Position numbers and translations under genes: made by a program. DNA of 7,549 nucleotides from JBBTXJ01 sp038061815 (GTDB lineage: Bacteria > Patescibacteriota > Patescibacteriia > Magasanikbacterales > JBBTXJ01). Below, piece after piece: positions 4,995 through 7,549 of the stretch. The notes below the pieces were generated by a model that saw only the letters and a list, made by a program, of their open reading frames with translations, made no database searches and was not told the DNA's origin. How positions within the stretch are numbered: the first letter of the stretch is position 1; each line of letters opens with the position of its first letter. The stretch spans positions 1 through 7,549 of the forward strand of contig JBBTYK010000038.1 in assembly GCA_038061815.1 (NCBI GenBank). The letters run 5' to 3'.

Positions 4995-6558
4995 CATACC
5001 GCGGGTGACTGTGACCCAGCGCCTTGCGCGCACGCAGTTCGGCAATCGCTCGCCGCTTCATCCGCATCACATTCAGGAATCCATCGCGCTTCACGCGCGC
5101 CAGCATATCCGCCAAAAACGTCCCTCCCAAAAAATGCGGCATAATGACGAACGATGCGCCCGCCTGATAAAGGCGCAACGCCTCTTCAATATCATGCGAA
5201 GTCACAAACACTCGCGCTCCTTTGCAATACCGTCGACCTGCCTGAAGCAAAAGCATGTTTATCTCTTCAGTCGGTATTGTAGATAGTATACACTGAACGC
5301 GCCGCCACGGCAACGAATGCAACAGTTCTTCATCTCCCGCATCGCCGTAGCGCACCGGCACGCCCTGCGCCTGCAAACGCTCAACCACCGCCGGGTCATA
5401 ATCAATCACGAGCACCGGCGCGCGCGTTTTGCGGAAATACTCAACAATCGCATAGCCGATACGGTTGTGGCCAAACAANNNNNNNNNNNNNNNNNNNNNN
5501 NNNNNNNNNNNNNNNNNNNNNNNNNNNNNNNNNNNNNNNNNNNNNNNNNNNNNNNNNNNNNNNNNNNNNNNNNNNNNNATTTGAGCCAAAGAAATGCCGG
5601 CAAAAAAATACGTGCGGCGCGTGTATCCCAGATGCCCCATGACGAACATCACGATAAGCGGCTTCGCGATAATCGCCAGCACCGAAAGCACCACCACCAA
5701 CGGCCATAAGTCGGCCACTTGAGATAGGTCTGTTGAAAAACCGAGCAGCACGAAAAAAAGAATGATAAAAAAGTCGCGAATGCTCCGAAGCCGCGCGCCG
5801 ATTTCAAACCGATACGCCGAAAGCGAGAGCGTGACACCCGCTAAGAGCGCGCCAACTTCAATTGAAAATCCTGACGTGTAAAACACGCCCGCCACCACAA
5901 ACAGCCAAGCCAGCGACACAATAAACAGCAGTTCGCGCGAGGTGGCGATGGTGCGCGTCACGCGCGGCATCACATATTTGCCGATAACCGCAAGCACGAA
6001 AAGAAGCGCGACGCCGCGGAATGCGAGCTGAAAAATTTCTTCTCCGTCCATTGCGAGACCGGCGCTCGTGCCGGCCATGAGCAAAAAAATCGCAACCACG
6101 TCCTGCACAAGCAAAATGCCGACGGAGATGGAGCCGTGCAATCGCTCAAGCTGGCCGCGTTCGCCCAAAATGTGCACCACGATAATCGTGGAAGAAAACG
6201 CGAGCGCCGCCGCAATGTACAATGATGGAAGCGCATCGTAGCCGAAAAAACGGCCGGCCGCGTACGCGCACAAACCGATAAACGCAATTTGAATCGCGCC
6301 GGTCAAAAATGCCACGCGCCCGATTTTTTTCAGCACCGCGGGATTCAATCCCAGCCCGACGATAAACAACAGGAGCGCCACGCCAATCTGCGCAAGCGTC
6401 TCCATGGTCTCTCGTTCGCCGCCCATGATAAACGGCGATACGATAATACCCGTTGCGATGTACGCAATAATCAGCGGTTGGCGCAGCATCGCCGCTATAA
6501 CTGATAACCCACCCGCCAATGCCACAATAAGACCAAGTTCCAAAAAAAGATTGGCCAT
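4987..6558 (-). CDS. CPA2/Kef-type cation:proton antiporter with RCK (TrkA-N) domain, interrupted by a sequence gap
   Basis: This inner-membrane monovalent cation (K+ or Na+)/H+ exchanger is predicted to be gated by a nucleotide-binding regulatory domain and to serve ion and pH homeostasis. Residues 1-326 are the membrane part, with many hydrophobic helices and CPA2 landmarks: GVALLLFIVGLGLNP (59-73), FSSTIIVVHILGERG (121-135), VQDVVAI (151-157, with the buried Asp at 153), GALLAG (236-241) and RDFFIILFFVLLG (261-273). The gap begins after GISLAQ (321-326). After it, using the placeholder length, LFGHNRIG (361-368) opens a Rossmann-type RCK_N domain with the expected acidic residue at the end of strand 2 (D386). 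The dinucleotide loop is GHNRIG rather than a strict GxGxxG. No TrkA-C domain follows, only a basic helical tail. The ATG at 6558 sits just before the first helix, as expected. The gene ends in TAA, which overlaps the next promoter. K+ versus Na+ specificity cannot be read from sequence. Confidence 0.9.
   Translation of the reverse strand: MANLFLELGLIVALAGGLSVIAAMLRQPLIIAYIATGIIVSPFIMGGERETMETLAQIGVALLLFIVGLGLNPAVLKKIGRVAFLTGAIQIAFIGLCAYAAGRFFGYDALPSLYIAAALAFSSTIIVVHILGERGQLERLHGSISVGILLVQDVVAIFLLMAGTSAGLAMDGEEIFQLAFRGVALLFVLAVIGKYVMPRVTRTIATSRELLFIVSLAWLFVVAGVFYTSGFSIEVGALLAGVTLSLSAYRFEIGARLRSIRDFFIILFFVLLGFSTDLSQVADLWPLVVVLSVLAIIAKPLIVMFVMGHLGYTRRTYFFAGISLAQXXXXXXXXXXXXXXXXXXXXXXXXXXXXXXXXXXLFGHNRIGYAIVEYFRKTRAPVLVIDYDPAVVERLQAQGVPVRYGDAGDEELLHSLPWRRVQCILSTIPTEEINMLLLQAGRRYCKGARVFVTSHDIEEALRLYQAGASFVIMPHFLGGTFLADMLARVKRDGFLNVMRMKRRAIAELRARKALGHSHPRYVV
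5479..5578. other. Assembly gap (100 N) inside the antiporter gene
   Basis: Exactly 100 undetermined bases, the usual placeholder for a scaffold join of unknown size. The reading frame happens to be kept across it (102 bases including two flanking known bases, 34 codons). The gap falls between the SLAQ helix of the transporter and the RCK domain, where CPA2 proteins normally have the last membrane helices and a linker. The first codon inside the gap is ATN, compatible with the Ile of a family-like SLAQ-I-SEF continuation. The true missing sequence is probably longer than 34 codons. Confidence 0.97.
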
Positions 6559-6566
6559 CGCTTTTT

Positions 6567-6575
6567 AGTATATCA
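6567..6575 (-). promoter_or_regulatory. Extended -10 promoter of the antiporter gene, close to its ATG
   Basis: The minus strand reads TGATATACT: a TGn extension followed by TATACT, one mismatch from TATAAT. The hexamer ends 8 bases before the antiporter ATG (6558). Normal initiation 6-8 bases downstream of the hexamer would place the 5' end at about 6559-6561, leaving a leader of 0-3 bases. I could not find a convincing -35 box at the usual spacing. There is no Shine-Dalgarno sequence; only AAAAAGCG separates the box from the ATG. The promoter call is inferred from consensus match and position. Confidence 0.55.
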
Positions 6576-6578
6576 CAT

Positions 6579-6591
6579 ACGCGGCGCGCGT
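6579..6591 (-). other. Small GC-rich hairpin directly after the kinase stop codon
   Basis: Read on the minus strand, the bases just after the kinase TGA form a perfect 5-bp inverted repeat, ACGCG / CGCGT, around a 3-base loop. No U-tract follows, so it does not look like a complete intrinsic terminator. It could be a weak 3'-end stabiliser or chance in GC-rich DNA. It lies just upstream of the antiporter's extended -10 element. Confidence 0.25.
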
Positions 6592-7549
6592 TCACGCGAC
6601 AGCGCGCCGTTCCGTTGTTTCCGCCGCCTGTCGCGATGTTTTCTTGCGGTCGGCAACCCAGCAATACGGTTCCTCGTCGTGCAATGACGAGTCCGCTGTC
6701 ACCATGGCCTCTTTAATGGCCTGCGCCGCCTCGAGCGCCGTCTGATAACGCTTTTTCGGGTCTTTTTCCAGCAGTTTCATGACGATGGGTTCAAGCGGAC
6801 TTGTTTTTTTATCCGCGCGCACTTCATGCGGCGGAACCGGCAGCGCGTCTAGGTGCATGTCCAGAATGGCCCGTTTATCTTTACTGCGAAACGGAAACTG
6901 TCCGGCAATCATGCGGTACATAACCACGCCCAACGAATACAAATCCGAACGGCGGTCATATTTCTGTTCAGCGATTGATTCCGGAGCAAGATAATAGGGC
7001 GTCCCGATGACGTATTCAAAATCCGTAAGCCGCTTTTCGGCCCGTCCGCCCGCGCGCGCAACCTCGCGGGCGGTGCCGCGCGGCGGCGTTTTAGAGGATG
7101 CATCCACGGTTTCCAGTTGCGCGACGCCGAAATCGCCGACGCGCACGCGCACATCGCCCCGCTCCGGATGCTCGCCGCTATGCAAAAAGATATTTTCCGT
7201 TTTTACATCGCGATGAATCACGCCGCGTTCGTGCGCCGCCTCAAGCGCCAGACACACCTGCAGCGCCACCGACGCGCTGAATCGGTCGCTGGGGATGCGC
7301 TCTCTGTTCAGTTGAGTAAATAAATCCGGGTCTTTTATGTATTCCATGATGAGCGCCTTGCCGCCGTCAGGCATCGCCGCGACATCATAGACCCTCATGA
7401 TAAAAGCTCGCCACAGCACGTCGCCTTCGCCGGTCTCAATGAGCGCTTTAATCTCGCGCTCAAAACGCGCCGCGATTGTTTTATCTTGCAAACGTTCCGG
7501 CAGGATGCGTTTTACCACCACCTCGCGTCCCGTTTGTTCATCCAACGCC
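6592..7549 (-). CDS. Hanks-type Ser/Thr protein kinase, 5' end cut off by the window
   Basis: This soluble eukaryotic-like kinase is predicted to transfer the ATP gamma-phosphate to Ser/Thr of unknown target proteins. Residues are numbered from a TTG codon at 7545. The reading frame stays open to the window edge, so that TTG is not taken as the start, and the glycine-rich loop must lie upstream. Visible motifs are the beta-3 lysine in VVVKRI (K12), a likely alpha-C glutamate (E31), the catalytic loop HRDVKTEN (111-118), DFG (138-140), the GTPYYLAPE end of the activation segment (181-189), the alpha-F Asp in SDLYSLGV (about 201), and a DPKKRY block (262-267). All catalytic residues present in the window are intact. 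Forty residues separate DFG from GTP, longer than the roughly 20-25 usual in PknB-like kinases. The tail after residue 280 is short and hydrophilic, with no membrane helix or PASTA repeats, so the protein is probably cytosolic. It ends in TGA, 33 bases before the antiporter start. Its regulation cannot be seen. Confidence 0.93.
   Translation of the reverse strand, partial: ALDEQTGREVVVKRILPERLQDKTIAARFEREIKALIETGEGDVLWRAFIMRVYDVAAMPDGGKALIMEYIKDPDLFTQLNRERIPSDRFSASVALQVCLALEAAHERGVIHRDVKTENIFLHSGEHPERGDVRVRVGDFGVAQLETVDASSKTPPRGTAREVARAGGRAEKRLTDFEYVIGTPYYLAPESIAEQKYDRRSDLYSLGVVMYRMIAGQFPFRSKDKRAILDMHLDALPVPPHEVRADKKTSPLEPIVMKLLEKDPKKRYQTALEAAQAIKEAMVTADSSLHDEEPYCWVADRKKTSRQAAETTERRAVA

Noticed and set aside
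5479..5578. Gap considered as a frameshift or true gene break in the antiporter
   Set aside because: Transporter helices before it and the RCK domain after it are in the correct family order and strand, so a placeholder gap inside one gene is simpler.
6146..6664. 172-codon minus-strand frame overlapping the antiporter and kinase ends
   Set aside because: It is out of frame with two strongly supported genes and its translation has no membrane helix pattern or motif.
7543..7545. TTG at the window edge as the kinase start
   Set aside because: The frame remains open beyond it, and a kinase starting here would lack the glycine-rich ATP loop. The gene is simply truncated by the window.
1..7549. 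Search for CRISPR arrays, tRNA or rRNA genes, insertion sequences and integrase or defence genes
   Set aside because: I saw no regularly spaced repeats, no tRNA-like or rRNA-like sequence, no transposase or recombinase motifs and no terminal inverted repeats with target duplications. The window is nearly filled by the seven genes described.

Overview
All seven protein-coding genes in this window lie on the minus strand, so they read from position 7549 down to 1. The DNA is moderately GC-rich and very compact, with no gene-free stretch longer than about 60 bases. In transcription order the genes are: a Hanks-type Ser/Thr protein kinase whose N-terminus is cut by the window edge; a CPA2/Kef-like cation:proton antiporter with an RCK/TrkA-N domain, interrupted by a 100-N scaffold gap; a small membrane protein resembling the DUF4389 family; an aromatic-type (HAAAP-like) amino acid permease; a type II NADH dehydrogenase-like flavoprotein; undecaprenyl-diphosphate phosphatase (UppP/BacA); and a CCA tRNA nucleotidyltransferase with an HD domain.

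The N-run marks this as a draft or metagenome scaffold from a bacterium. UppP implies a peptidoglycan-type cell wall. Five of the seven genes end in TGA, so this is not a genome that recodes TGA. The compactness, the CCA-enzyme type (the variant with an EFxGARKESY block, which I associate with Bacteroidetes and Patescibacteria/CPR) and the antiporter and DUF4389-like gene styles make a Patescibacteria (Parcubacteria-like) origin my best guess. That is inference from gene style, not proof.

The layout falls into three blocks. (1) At 7549-6592 is the kinase tail. (2) At 6575-4608, the antiporter has an extended -10 box only 8 bases from its ATG. The DUF4389-like gene has an extended -10 box overlapping the antiporter stop codon, and it ends in a clear intrinsic terminator. 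(3) At 4608-21, a four-gene unit (permease, ndh, uppP, cca) is driven by an extended -10 box that shares a base with the end of that terminator. Its genes are joined by three successive 4-base ATGA stop/start overlaps.

Functionally the window is envelope, transport and housekeeping: ion homeostasis, amino acid uptake, NADH re-oxidation, lipid-carrier recycling for cell-wall synthesis, and tRNA 3'-end maturation. I see no defence system, mobile element, CRISPR array or RNA gene, and no clearly undescribed multi-gene system. The most interesting signals are in the expression architecture (apparently leaderless promoters, no Shine-Dalgarno sites, a fused terminator and promoter, chained ATGA coupling) and in two protein details: a long kinase activation loop and an altered quinone-site motif in the NADH dehydrogenase.
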